NCBI RefSeq assembly: GCF_004208415.1 | Contig: NZ_CP035758.1 | Coordinates: 5,518,001-5,582,000 of the forward strand | Direction: 5' to 3' | Length of the DNA: 64,000 nt | Source of the DNA: Ktedonosporobacter rubrisoli | GTDB lineage: Bacteria > Chloroflexota > Ktedonobacteria > Ktedonobacterales > Ktedonobacteraceae | In this document: positions 35,601 to 43,314 of the stretch, in pieces | Position numbering within the stretch: position 1 is the stretch's first letter | Layout of the letters: each line of letters starts with the position of its first letter | Notes under the pieces: model-generated | Databases searched by the model: none | What the model was told of the DNA's origin: nothing | Seen by the model: only the letters and a program-made list of their open reading frames with translations | Program-made: the position numbers and the translations under genes

Positions 35601-36722
35601 GGTTTGGAGCTGCGGAAGGCGCAACAACACCTGCAGGAGAGGATTATGGTTAAGCGTGCGTGTGGGATAGATTTGCTTGAGCAGAGCCTCAAATGGGAGA
35701 GCTTCGTGCACGCGCCCTTCTTCAAGAGACGCATGCACGCGTTTGAGCAAATCGCTAAAGCGGGGATTGCCAGCCAGATCGGCCCTCAAGGGCAGGAGAT
35801 TCTCGCAAGGACCAATCAAGTCTTCGCTTCCGGCCAGGCGACGCGCGGGGGCTACAGTCCCGAGAAGAAGATCTTCCTGCCCGGTATAGCGATAGAGCAG
35901 GGTTTCAAGCGCGGCTACCAGGATCACATCAAAGCTTACAGCTAGCTGCTCGCTCAAGCTGTGCAAGGCCTGACTTAGCTCTGCCGGTAACATGGCTCGA
36001 TGAGTTGAACCCTGCCAGCTTGCGACAGCCGGCCGCGCATGATCAATGGGCAATTCCAGGGCATCAGGAGCCCCGGCCAGCTGCTGCTTCCAATAATCAA
36101 GGGAGGAAGCAAAGCCTTGTCCGGCCAGGCCCTCGCGCTGGGCCTGCGCCAGGTCCGCGTACTGAGCGGCTGGCGGAGGTAAAGAGGAAGGTTGCTCATC
36201 CTTGCCAGAAGCCGACAAGCTGGCAAGTTCGCGGATGAGTAGCCCTACAGACCGCTCATCGCAGATGGCCCGGTGCAAAGTTAAAAGTAAGCGAAAGCGC
36301 TCAGGGGCCAGCTGCACAAGTGTGCAGCGCAGAAGCGGCCCCTGTTGCAGATCAAAAGGTAGCCCGGCCTGGGCGTCGGCCAGGGTGTTCATTTTAGTTT
36401 GTTGCTGATCTTCTGGTAGCTCGTGCAAATCTACCATCGATAGAGGAACTGGCAGGTAATCGGCAATAAGTTGTACTACCTGTCCATCCTGCATAGCAAA
36501 AGTGGTACGTAATATCTCGTGACGCTGCACTAGCCGGGCGAGGCTTTGTTCCAGTGCAGTCGGTGAAAGCGATTTGTTTATGGCAACAATAGCAGAAAGA
36601 GTATTAATAGAGCTATTGGGCACTAACTTATCAAGGAACCAGAGTCCCTGTTGCGAAAAAGACGTGGGCGAAATTTTCCTGGCGTCCCGCGTCATCGCGT
36701 CGTGAAAAACTGTAATAGACAT
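32622..36722 (-). CDS. Nonribosomal peptide synthetase, C-A-PCP-TE, predicted diaminopropionate/diaminobutyrate specificity
   Basis: A 1366-residue single-module synthetase. Condensation domain, residues about 15-455; its core motif reads HRAICDE (150-156) instead of HHxxxDG. Adenylation domain, about 470-985: TSGSTGRPKG at 631-640, NAYGPTE at 774-780, YKTGDRARYLPDG, and NGKLDRK with Lys 976. The ten specificity positions, aligned by eye to gramicidin synthetase, read D676 I677 W680 E719 I749 T751 A775 D783 D784 K976. Carrier domain with the phosphopantetheine Ser 1029 (LGGDSL). Thioesterase, about 1085-1366: the nucleophile position in LLGGYGNAGPMVYE is Gly 1159; Asp 1186 and His 1335 fit the other triad positions. 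The ATG at 36722 has AGGA-TGCGC upstream. No MbtH, epimerase or upstream module is seen. Confidence 0.92.
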   Translation of the reverse strand: MSITVFHDAMTRDARKISPTSFSQQGLWFLDKLVPNSSINTLSAIVAINKSLSPTALEQSLARLVQRHEILRTTFAMQDGQVVQLIADYLPVPLSMVDLHELPEDQQQTKMNTLADAQAGLPFDLQQGPLLRCTLVQLAPERFRLLLTLHRAICDERSVGLLIRELASLSASGKDEQPSSLPPPAAQYADLAQAQREGLAGQGFASSLDYWKQQLAGAPDALELPIDHARPAVASWQGSTHRAMLPAELSQALHSLSEQLAVSFDVILVAALETLLYRYTGQEDLLLGTVAPARRLAGSEDLIGPCENLLPLRADLAGNPRFSDLLKRVHASLEEGRVHEALPFEALLKQIYPTRTLNHNPLLQVLLRLPQLQTTLPAGWTLEQLELGKEAAQFDVTLHMQEGPQGLSADFIYSRDVFDEATIVRMAGHWQSLLEGIVADPEQNLSHLPLLTEQERRQLLVEWNDLQRPYPVDQCLPQLFEAQVARNPEAIAVACQGVELSYRQLNQQANQLAHYLRDCGVGSETLVALLGDRGIPLLVAILAVFKAGGAYLPLDPRHPEARLRWEIEQSQSRVVLSEATFVGMISQALADMPDEARPRCVNLEDVLQSAQSPENLGPCGNPQDMAYVIYTSGSTGRPKGAMVEQRGMINHLYAKIEALDLKAKDIVAQTAPQCFDISVWQFLAILLVGGRVQIYPDAVASDPVELLRQVEQHQVSILETVPSLLGAMLDTYESVGVEALPLHALRWLIPTGEALPVELCRRWLKRYPHIPMLNAYGPTECSDDVTHYAISQPPPEETSSISIGSAIPNMQLYVLDQHLQPLPIGVSGELHVGGVGVGRGYLGDEQRTARAFVRDPFSRREGARLYKTGDRARYLPDGNLEFLGRLDFQVKLRGLRIELGEIESVLSLHPAVHQAVVIAREDTPGDKRLVAYVVLHPEHKATVEELKSQAMLQMPAYMVPSAFMQLDRLPVTPNGKLDRKALPAPSWAGDSYVAPVSPLERRMAELWQELLGVQRVGLRDDFFELGGDSLLAVQFFARMEEIYGRKLAISTLFAGSTIEYLARALQEEAQKDSRVPLVTVRASGTRRPFFLLPGEWSGQDSSGQELARYLSPQQPLYLLEAYRLDGLVLPPALPVMAAEYRKILRSVQPEGPYLLGGYGNAGPMVYELARQLQAQGQTVDLLLLLDPDVPGHHKVIRSAISRFAQMRNIKQEKQFDLFMRLRHIYKYTKFSHYRRLKNSAFLKTVEAEQNLARPEAAGSTPLSLKLKALVPDLETLRQDHLNLYDWPMSDYTLGLYAGKITFFWTSEEPRRAAGWQKVMRAKERDVEIHMLPGNHVTCRTEYLPVLAEYLRRCLYKAQNTAMDAKR

Positions 36723-36996
36723 GCGCATCCTTTCTTTATCCACCTGCGAACAACCACCCTATCTCAACAGGACCAGAACTATTAGATTCACCATATTTTT
36801 ATATTTATACATCCCTACACACTTTGTACATCCTCAGGTAGCCTGATAAAGCTTATTCAACAAATGTCCAGCTTCGCCTTGGCTTTCAAAATCTACGTTC
36901 CCTTGCCTATTTCTCCTGCAAACCTGTCGGAACATAGTTCAACAATTCTTCTATAAAGCAATCGCCTGCGGAAAATCTGTATAGCAGTTGCATTAG

Positions 36997-38199
36997 TTAG
37001 ACTGTAGCCATAGAACGCCATTCTTCATCGGCAGCCTCGCTACTGGCGCTATCATCCTGCTCAAGGCACGCTTTGACCTGATCGATCAAGGCCTGCAGGT
37101 GGACGGTTCGGCAGCTGCGGTGCGTGCCAAGAATATCGTAGATTGCTCGCTCATTCGCCCTGGTCATCTGCTCCCATAACGCCTGACTTTGCTCGCCTTG
37201 GGACCAGAGCAGCGTGATTTTGCCTGGATAACGGTATAGAGAAGCGCCTAAGATCGTCCAATCATAGAGACTGGACCAATCAGCCCTTAACAGCTTTGTG
37301 GCCGAGCCTGGTTTCTGAGCAGCTTCTTTCTGAGCTTGCTTTATCTTCTGTCGCTCCTGCTCTTCCTCCAGAGCCAGGCTATCTCCACTGCGTACGCGCC
37401 GTCTTCTCAAAGCTTGTTGCTGCAAGCGCTGGAGCTGTCGACTGAGCAGGAAGAGATCTACCTGAGTAGCCTCGGGCAGGCGAACAAGACTCCCAAAGCG
37501 GCGCAGAGCTGTATATATGCCACTGTGCGGCGTGGGCCGGGCCGGATTGATCAAGAGCAGGGTCTCAACTTCCTCGCCGGCCTCGTAGAGCTGGCAAGCC
37601 ATTTCATAGGCGATGAGAGCCCCATTACAAAAACCACCAAGGCGATATGGTCCTTCTGGCTGAACCTCGCGCATCGCCTGTATATAGGCAGCGGCAATCG
37701 CCTCAAACGAAGGCGGCACTGACTGATCCTCAAAGATATATGGTTCCAGATTATAAAAGGGCTGGTCAGGTCCCAGGCCATGTGCCAGCTTAATGCTATA
37801 GAATGAGCCATCCTTCCAATCTCCATGCAGATAGAAGAAGGGAGGCAGTGACCCATCTGTTTTAATAGGCACAAGAGGCGTACGCCAATGCGGGTCCTTC
37901 TGCGCTCGCGCCTCGCTACTCTCCTCCTGCAGCACACTGGCAAGGTATTCTATAGTAGCCCCTGAAAAGAGTGTAGCAAGAGGAAGTTGTTTGCCACAGA
38001 CCTGCCTGACCCGATTAAGCATCTGGATAGCCAGCAACGAATGACCACCTAACTCAAAAAAGTCCTCTGTAATCCCGATAGGGTGTACATGAAGCACTTC
38101 TTCCCAGATCTGCACAAGCTGATGGTGCAAAGGAAGTACTGGAGGGACAATCTCCCTCTCGGCCATATTTCGCTCCTGTAGTCCAATTTGATCGCTCAT
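36997..38199 (-). CDS. Free-standing carrier protein-thioesterase didomain
   Basis: A 400-residue protein. Residues 20-92 are a peptidyl carrier domain with Ser 54 in the LGGHSL attachment site; residues 105-385 are a thioesterase-type alpha/beta hydrolase. Its nucleophile elbow is GGFCNGALIAYEMA, with Cys 191 in place of Ser, and the usual catalytic Asp position (LLLINPARP) is Asn 218; His 360 lies in GTHRSC. A long Arg/Gln/Lys-rich insertion (about 240-300) replaces the normal lid. The domain pair is clearly paralogous to the end of the neighbouring synthetase. AGGAGG-AATGC precedes the ATG. It has no adenylation domain, so it must be charged in trans. First large gene of the operon. Confidence 0.88.
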   Translation of the reverse strand: MSDQIGLQERNMAEREIVPPVLPLHHQLVQIWEEVLHVHPIGITEDFFELGGHSLLAIQMLNRVRQVCGKQLPLATLFSGATIEYLASVLQEESSEARAQKDPHWRTPLVPIKTDGSLPPFFYLHGDWKDGSFYSIKLAHGLGPDQPFYNLEPYIFEDQSVPPSFEAIAAAYIQAMREVQPEGPYRLGGFCNGALIAYEMACQLYEAGEEVETLLLINPARPTPHSGIYTALRRFGSLVRLPEATQVDLFLLSRQLQRLQQQALRRRRVRSGDSLALEEEQERQKIKQAQKEAAQKPGSATKLLRADWSSLYDWTILGASLYRYPGKITLLWSQGEQSQALWEQMTRANERAIYDILGTHRSCRTVHLQALIDQVKACLEQDDSASSEAADEEWRSMATV

Positions 38200-38435
38200 G
38201 CATTCCTCCTTGATAAGGCCAGCACGCTGCCAACCTTCCTGTTGAGAGTATTGACAGGTGACTGGTTTGTTGTACTAGCTTTTTTTCCGGTAACTCTTCT
38301 GAGCATCTCTTCCCAACAGATCCCACACCGGGCGACAAGCGCGCCCTGCGCCTCCCAAACCAGCCAGATGGTCTGGCCAGAGAAGGCGCCAACGTGTATA
38401 ATCATGACCAAGAGATGTTTATAGAGTTTCCTCAT
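38196..38435 (-). CDS. Possible small protein leading the NRPS operon
   Basis: A 79-residue frame whose stop overlaps the start of the carrier-thioesterase gene (ATGA). The N-terminal half reads like a natural protein (VGAFSGQTIWLVWEAQGALVARCGICWEEM), with a hydrophobic segment and a CGIC pair; the tail is basic. GAGG lies 8 bases before the ATG. However, the last codons coincide with the ribosome binding site of the next gene, and I recognise no family. Could be a genuine coupled leader protein or a chance frame. Confidence 0.3.
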   Translation of the reverse strand: MRKLYKHLLVMIIHVGAFSGQTIWLVWEAQGALVARCGICWEEMLRRVTGKKASTTNQSPVNTLNRKVGSVLALSRRNA

Positions 38436-39045
38436 TATTCTGCCTCATACGACCTATAGGATTGGGGATAATTTTGTTAAGTTATGCTTATAAATGTGGT
38501 TATTCGGTTGAGATTACACAACATGAGGCTATTCGATTTGTCCGTACACAATACAGCGTTCATGCCGGTGCTATGGGGATAGCGTAGACAACAAATAATA
38601 GTCTTCAAACAAGAAGAAAAATCAACTCAAGTCAGAAAATGAGATCTATACTACAGAGATAATATATTTTGGTGCTACAATATGTATCAATAGGCAAGAC
38701 AAATTAGCGCAGCCAGCGCAGAGCGTGACAGCTCCTTGCCCCAGGTACCCGGATGGGCATCCCAACCAGATAAAGCTTCATAGACGAATAGTTCTCAATG
38801 AATCGCGCATGATCTCTTCCCTGGTCTGCAGCGAGATGAGAGCTAGCTTGATAAGTAATTCAATTACAGTCGCATGCGTTATAGCCAATCATGGTTAACT
38901 ATGCTATACTGCATTGGAATCATTCAGCGCTTTTTACATCTCGCTTATGGGAATGTTATGGATCGCGCTCCACGGTAGAAGAAGACCAGACTCATGCACT
39001 TCAGCATATTAGAGCACAACAATTGAGTGAGAGGAAACACAGCAT
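38436..39045. other. Divergent promoter region between NRPS operon and secD
   Basis: About 600 bases. It contains two similar direct repeats, GGTTATTCGGTTGAGATTAC (from 38498) and GGCTATTCGATTTGTCCGTA (from 38527), 29 bases apart and both continuing into TACACAA; they resemble ISL3-type ends and could also be regulator sites. A TATACT hexamer at 38905-38910 is a possible secD -10 box without a good -35 partner. No coding frame is convincing. Confidence 0.45.
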
Positions 39046-40434
39046 ATGCGTCGAGGAACTCTAACCCTCCTCTTTTTTATCATTTTGCTAGCGTTGGGCG
39101 CATCGTATGTTGTTTTCTGGCCCAATAATACTAATGGGAAACCCTGGAACGGCATCAGCAACCCATTTACAATTAAAGAAGGGCTAGACCTGCAAGGTGG
39201 CATACAAGTCGTACTCGTTCCTGCCGATGGCCAGGACCCCAAACTGGTCCAGGACAACATAGCCGCCACGCGTACACAGATCGAACAACGCGTGAACGGT
39301 GGCCTGGGCGTCAACGAGCCGAGCGTCCGTATCCAAACTATCAATGGGCAACCAAGCATTGCCGTTGAACTGCCTGGCCTGGCCGGTGATCAGCAGCAAG
39401 CCATAGACACGCTCTTGAAAACCGGTAACCTTGAGTTCTGGAATACAGGCCCAAATAGTCTTCAGGAAGGTGCTCCATTCAATCCGGCCGACTACGCGCA
39501 ATACAACCCCGGTGGCAAAGCCCTCTTTACCGGAAAAGATCTTGATCCTGCTTCTCTCTCTGTCGGGCAAGACCCACAGACCAATGGTTACGTCATTAAT
39601 TTTGCCATGAAAGGCGATGCCGTTGGGGGGCTCAGTAAGTTTACAGCTGACCACGTTAACGATTTTCTTACCGTCACGCTGGATCGGAAAGTCGTCTCAT
39701 CACCTCGTATCCAGAGCCAGCTTCCAGGTTCAGGTATCATTACCGGCCGCTTTACTCTCACTGAAGCTCAGCAGCTGGTCAACGTGCTGAAATATGGTGC
39801 TCTCCCTATTGTGCTAAAGATTGGAAGTGAAGAGACGGTTGGCGCGACACTCGGCGCAGACACGATCAATAAAAGCTTACTGGCCGGAGGTATCGGCCTG
39901 GCCATCGTAGTTCTGTTTATGCTGCTTTACTATCGTTTGCCTGGCTTTCTTGCAGATATCGCGCTGGTTCTCTATTCTATCTTTACCTTTGCTATCTTTA
40001 AGCTTATCGGCGTTACACTCTCGCTGGCTGGCATCGCAGGCTTTATCCTCTCTATCGGTATGGCAGTGGATGCCAACGTGCTCATCTTTGAACGCGTCAA
40101 AGAAGAGCTACGCGAAGGAAGGTTGCTAGCCTCAGCTATCGATATCGGCTGGAAGCGCGCATGGCCTTCTATTCGTGACTCAAACTTCTCTACTATGATC
40201 ACTTGCGCAGTGCTCTACTTCTTTGGAAGCAACTTTGGCGCAACTATTATCGTTGGCTTCGCTACGACCCTGTTCCTTGGCGTCGTCGTCAGTATGTTTA
40301 CGGCAATTATCGTCACGCGCACGTTCCTTAACTTGCTCGTGCCAACCGGCGTTATCAATCATCCCGCCCTCTTTGGACTTCCGGCGGATTCTGTTATGAC
40401 GACCTCTCTGGCGCGACGGAACAGCACGGTGTAG
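39046..40434 (+). CDS. secD: Protein translocase subunit SecD
   Basis: A 462-residue membrane protein that with SecF uses the proton-motive force to help secreted proteins leave the SecYEG channel. One N-terminal helix (LTLLFFIILLALGASYVVFW) is followed by the family motif LDLQGGIQVVL, a shortened periplasmic domain with TRTQIEQRVNGGLGVNEPSV and AVELPGL, and a C-terminal five-helix region with the LKIGSEETVGATLG, GMAVDANVLIFERVKEELREGR motifs. GAGAGGAAACACAGCAT precedes the ATG. It ends 11 bases before secF. YajC is not seen nearby. Confidence 0.95.
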   Translation: MRRGTLTLLFFIILLALGASYVVFWPNNTNGKPWNGISNPFTIKEGLDLQGGIQVVLVPADGQDPKLVQDNIAATRTQIEQRVNGGLGVNEPSVRIQTINGQPSIAVELPGLAGDQQQAIDTLLKTGNLEFWNTGPNSLQEGAPFNPADYAQYNPGGKALFTGKDLDPASLSVGQDPQTNGYVINFAMKGDAVGGLSKFTADHVNDFLTVTLDRKVVSSPRIQSQLPGSGIITGRFTLTEAQQLVNVLKYGALPIVLKIGSEETVGATLGADTINKSLLAGGIGLAIVVLFMLLYYRLPGFLADIALVLYSIFTFAIFKLIGVTLSLAGIAGFILSIGMAVDANVLIFERVKEELREGRLLASAIDIGWKRAWPSIRDSNFSTMITCAVLYFFGSNFGATIIVGFATTLFLGVVVSMFTAIIVTRTFLNLLVPTGVINHPALFGLPADSVMTTSLARRNSTV

Positions 40435-40445
40435 AGGAGGATGTC

Positions 40446-41909
40446 GTGTTTAATCTTGTAAAATATCGTTACTGGTTCCTGATTGTCTCACTCATCGTGA
40501 TCATACCTGGCACTATCTCGTTGTTCGTCAACGGGCTAAAGCTGGGTATCGATTTCGCCGGCGGCTCAAGTGTAGAGCTGCGGCCTCAACAGCAGATAAC
40601 TACGACCGGACAGGTAAGAGAGCTGTTGGCACCGCTTAAGCTACAGGACCTGCAGGTGACTTTTAGCACCTCCACCAAGGAGGCCCCCAACAATATCTTC
40701 TGGGTACGCCTGAATACGCAGATTGATAGCAATGTACAAAAGAGCATTCAGGATGCAGTCCAGGCCAAATATCCTGAGGCCAAAATCGATATCCGCAATA
40801 TCAGCACAAGCGCAGATGGGAAAAATCTTGCTACTGTGGTGGTTCTCACTAATTTTAAGCAAGTGCCACAGGTTAGCGATATACAAAGTTTACTAAGCAA
40901 GCTACCAAATACTACTGATCCGACTAAGAGCCCTATGTCGACGACAACGCCACCCAGTCCGGCTACGCCGACCGCTCAGGCTACCGCTGGCGCTACGCCA
41001 ACGGGAACAGTGTCGACTCAGGCTACACCCAAAGCAAGCAGCACGCCCAACGCTTCGACTACGCCCAACAGCACTGACAACACAAATTCGGCAGCTACTC
41101 TCCCGGTAAGCGTACAGGAGATCAAGCAAGGCCAGACAGCACAGACCGTTTCGCTCCTGACGCGTAGCACTATCACTACGGCGAATGAGCCTAATGTGAT
41201 CAGCATTTCCGCTATTCAATCAGCGTTCTTGAATGGCAAGGGTGGCACCTATACCTCAGTGGTTAGCAACTCCGAAGTAGGACCATCCGTCGCGACTGAC
41301 ACTACACGTAACGCTATCCTGGCAGTGTTGGCGGCTGCGGCCTTTATCCTGATCTACATCTGGTTCTCTTTCCGCAAGATAGCCAAAGCCTGGCGCTACG
41401 GTACCTGTGCCATTATCGCCATGCTGCACGACGTTCTTGTGGTTCTCGGTATCTTCTCGATCCTTGGCTGGCTCTTCAATATGCAGATCGACGCGTTGTT
41501 TATCACGGCCCTGCTAACTGTGGTCGGTTTCTCTGTACACGATACAATCGTGGTGTTTGACCGTATCCGTGAAAACATGCAGCGTCATACCGTCGAGACG
41601 TTTGAGGATGTAGTAAACGCGAGCCTGGTACAAACGATGGCCCGCTCGTTAAACACATCGCTTACAGTACTCTTTACGCTGTTAGCCCTTACGCTCTTTA
41701 CCGGTATTGGTACCAACATCCATACGTTTACCCTGACCCTCTTGATTGGTATCTTTAGTGGTACTTACTCCTCGATCTTCAACGCAAGTATGTTGCTAGT
41801 AATCTGGGAGCATGGCGAGCTGGGTCTGTGGCGCTTGAATCGTGGCCAGGAACGGCCGGTGACGAGACGAGCGCGCGAAGAGCGTGAGCCAGTACATTCG
41901 CGGGGTTAA
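40446..41909 (+). CDS. secF: Protein translocase subunit SecF with Thr/Pro-rich periplasmic insert
   Basis: A 487-residue membrane protein, partner of SecD. N-terminal helix and LGIDFAGGSSVELRP are standard, as are the C-terminal helices with VGFSVHDTIVVFDRIREN and NTSLTVLFTLLALTLFTGIG. It is longer than usual SecF (about 300-320 residues) because of an insert of roughly 60 residues (about 156-219) made almost only of Thr, Pro, Ser, Ala, Asn and Gln in the periplasmic loop. The start is GTG behind AGGAGG-ATGTC; an ATG 5 bases earlier is out of frame. A terminator follows at 41932. Confidence 0.94.
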   Translation: MFNLVKYRYWFLIVSLIVIIPGTISLFVNGLKLGIDFAGGSSVELRPQQQITTTGQVRELLAPLKLQDLQVTFSTSTKEAPNNIFWVRLNTQIDSNVQKSIQDAVQAKYPEAKIDIRNISTSADGKNLATVVVLTNFKQVPQVSDIQSLLSKLPNTTDPTKSPMSTTTPPSPATPTAQATAGATPTGTVSTQATPKASSTPNASTTPNSTDNTNSAATLPVSVQEIKQGQTAQTVSLLTRSTITTANEPNVISISAIQSAFLNGKGGTYTSVVSNSEVGPSVATDTTRNAILAVLAAAAFILIYIWFSFRKIAKAWRYGTCAIIAMLHDVLVVLGIFSILGWLFNMQIDALFITALLTVVGFSVHDTIVVFDRIRENMQRHTVETFEDVVNASLVQTMARSLNTSLTVLFTLLALTLFTGIGTNIHTFTLTLLIGIFSGTYSSIFNASMLLVIWEHGELGLWRLNRGQERPVTRRAREEREPVHSRG

Positions 41910-41931
41910 GAAAAGCAGGCTTATGACGGAG

Positions 41932-41966
41932 GGCGACGGTTATGCCGTCGCCTTTCTTATTTTTAG
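41932..41966 (+). terminator. Intrinsic terminator after secDF
   Basis: Perfect 8-bp stem GGCGACGG / CCGTCGCC (41932-41939, 41945-41952) with a 5-base loop, followed by TTTCTTATTTTT. It starts 23 bases after the SecF stop codon and lies 29 bases before the end of the convergent HD-domain gene. Confidence 0.88.
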
Positions 41967-41994
41967 CAGGTAGATAAACTTTATAGTATAGATC

Positions 41995-42636
41995 TCAATC
42001 TTTGATTGTAAAGCGGAGTTTTTGCTTAAATACTCTTTCAAAAAGATCTGCCTTAGCATAAGCATTTTCCAGCTCATCATCCAGGTCGGCCAGGGTACGC
42101 ACGCGGAGCTGAATAACCCAGGTCCGAGCATCGCAGAGCTCTAGATCGGCGTTCAAGTGCAGCACGCGTCCATCATGGTTATAGTCGAGCGCATCAGCGA
42201 TACGCAGGATAGCAGAGAGGATGGAGACGCGCTTCTTAGCGGCATGGCTCAGGCTGGCAAATTCTGGATGCTGTTTGTTGGGCAAAGCCCTGCGATGGTA
42301 GCGAGCAATACAAGCGATCTCATAACGTTCGGCCTCACTGAAATCGGGCAAATTTGTCTCATTAATGAGGCGAAACGAATGCTTATGATGGCGCCGTTCC
42401 TCGATGAGCATCCCTGCATTATGCAAAAGCGCGGCACGTTCGAGTAAACGCAGTTCCTGTTCGCCCAAACGGTGCAGCTTTCGAGTCGCCTCAAATAGCT
42501 GAGCTGCAAGTGACATGACCTGGCGCGCATGCGGCCAATCCTCTACCTGTAAGCCCCCGCTTCGATAAAGTTCTTCTGCCGTTGGTTGCGCATTCGGACA
42601 CCATCCCTCCTCATCAATCAAATCCGTTGTCATCAT
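41995..42636 (-). CDS. HD-domain phosphohydrolase (Ppx C-terminal-like)
   Basis: A 213-residue protein with the HD-type metal motif split as DWPHARQVMSLAAQLF and RAALLHNAGMLIEERRHHKHSF (His-Asp replaced by HN at the second position), followed by YEIACIARYHRRALP and ILRIADALDYNHDG. This is the pattern of the HD domain that normally forms the C-terminal half of Ppx/GppA exopolyphosphatases. AGGAGG lies 9 bases before the ATG at 42636. It is third in a minus-strand operon behind Ppx/GppA-CHAD and CHAD proteins, so in this organism the Ppx HD domain appears to be encoded as a separate gene. Substrate likely a phosphate ester or pppGpp/polyphosphate (inference). Confidence 0.85.
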   Translation of the reverse strand: MMTTDLIDEEGWCPNAQPTAEELYRSGGLQVEDWPHARQVMSLAAQLFEATRKLHRLGEQELRLLERAALLHNAGMLIEERRHHKHSFRLINETNLPDFSEAERYEIACIARYHRRALPNKQHPEFASLSHAAKKRVSILSAILRIADALDYNHDGRVLHLNADLELCDARTWVIQLRVRTLADLDDELENAYAKADLFERVFKQKLRFTIKD

Positions 42637-42732
42637 TTGCAGGTTCCTCCTCAAAGTACTACCACGCACAAGGATATATACATATTTCGATCAATTCAAG
42701 ATATAAAACCGTCGCCTGAAATCCAGCTAACA

Positions 42733-43314
42733 TCAAGCACCGAGCACATCAAGCAGAGTATGCCGAAAGTTTTGTTCGCGCAAGCTCGACCAGTGCCGAT
42801 AAAATACTGTATACTGCTCCTCTCGACGCCCCAATACATTCTTCAGTAATGTCTCAAGTCCTTGCCGCTCTTCAACCGAGGGCGCAACTTTGGGATCGAC
42901 GACGTGGGCTACCAATTCTGGCTTAATTAAAAATTTGCCTTCGGCATGTATTTGTCCGGCCTTACTCAATGTCACTTCATAACCTGTGCCGCTATCCTGG
43001 CTCCCCAGGCAAAGCCGCAATAAGGCAATCATGACATCACTATCATGGAGCGTACCCAGCTCTTCCTGTAACTTTTCTAGCTCACTAAGAGCCTCCTGGC
43101 AACTGGCGGGGAGCGCTTCCGCAAATATTTCTAAGGTATAGCGCAAGCGTTTGATAGCAATGCGCAAATCGTGCAACTCGCGCTTGCGATAAGGATCATC
43201 AACGTATTGATCCCAGGCATATACCTCTTCGAGGCGGGCGCGACATACGATGCGCGCATTAGTTCCTACACTCGCATCGGCAACAAGGCCGGCAATTGGT
43301 TTCGCTTTCGCCAT
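42733..43314 (-). CDS. CHAD-domain protein
   Basis: A 193-residue CHAD domain protein (conserved histidine alpha-helical domain), which in other bacteria binds polyphosphate through rows of basic residues. Visible are LHDLRIAIKRLRYTLEIFAEAL, LEKLQEELGTLHDSDVMIALL and the C-terminal FYRHWSSLREQNFRH. Its ATG overlaps the stop codon of the upstream Ppx/GppA-CHAD gene (TGATG), so the two are coupled and probably act together; both carry a CHAD helix set. Located before the HD-domain gene in the same operon. Confidence 0.88.
   Translation of the reverse strand: MAKAKPIAGLVADASVGTNARIVCRARLEEVYAWDQYVDDPYRKRELHDLRIAIKRLRYTLEIFAEALPASCQEALSELEKLQEELGTLHDSDVMIALLRLCLGSQDSGTGYEVTLSKAGQIHAEGKFLIKPELVAHVVDPKVAPSVEERQGLETLLKNVLGRREEQYTVFYRHWSSLREQNFRHTLLDVLGA

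Noticed and set aside
30137..38199. Staphyloferrin B-type siderophore cluster
   Set aside because: SbnA/SbnB homologues are present, but there are no NIS synthetases (SbnC/E/F), decarboxylase or siderophore transporter genes; an NRPS is used instead.
30137..38199. Established monobactam (sulfazecin-type) cluster
   Set aside because: Dap supply and a Cys thioesterase are suggestive, but no sulfotransferase, second NRPS module or methoxylation genes are visible, so only the possibility of related ring chemistry is raised.
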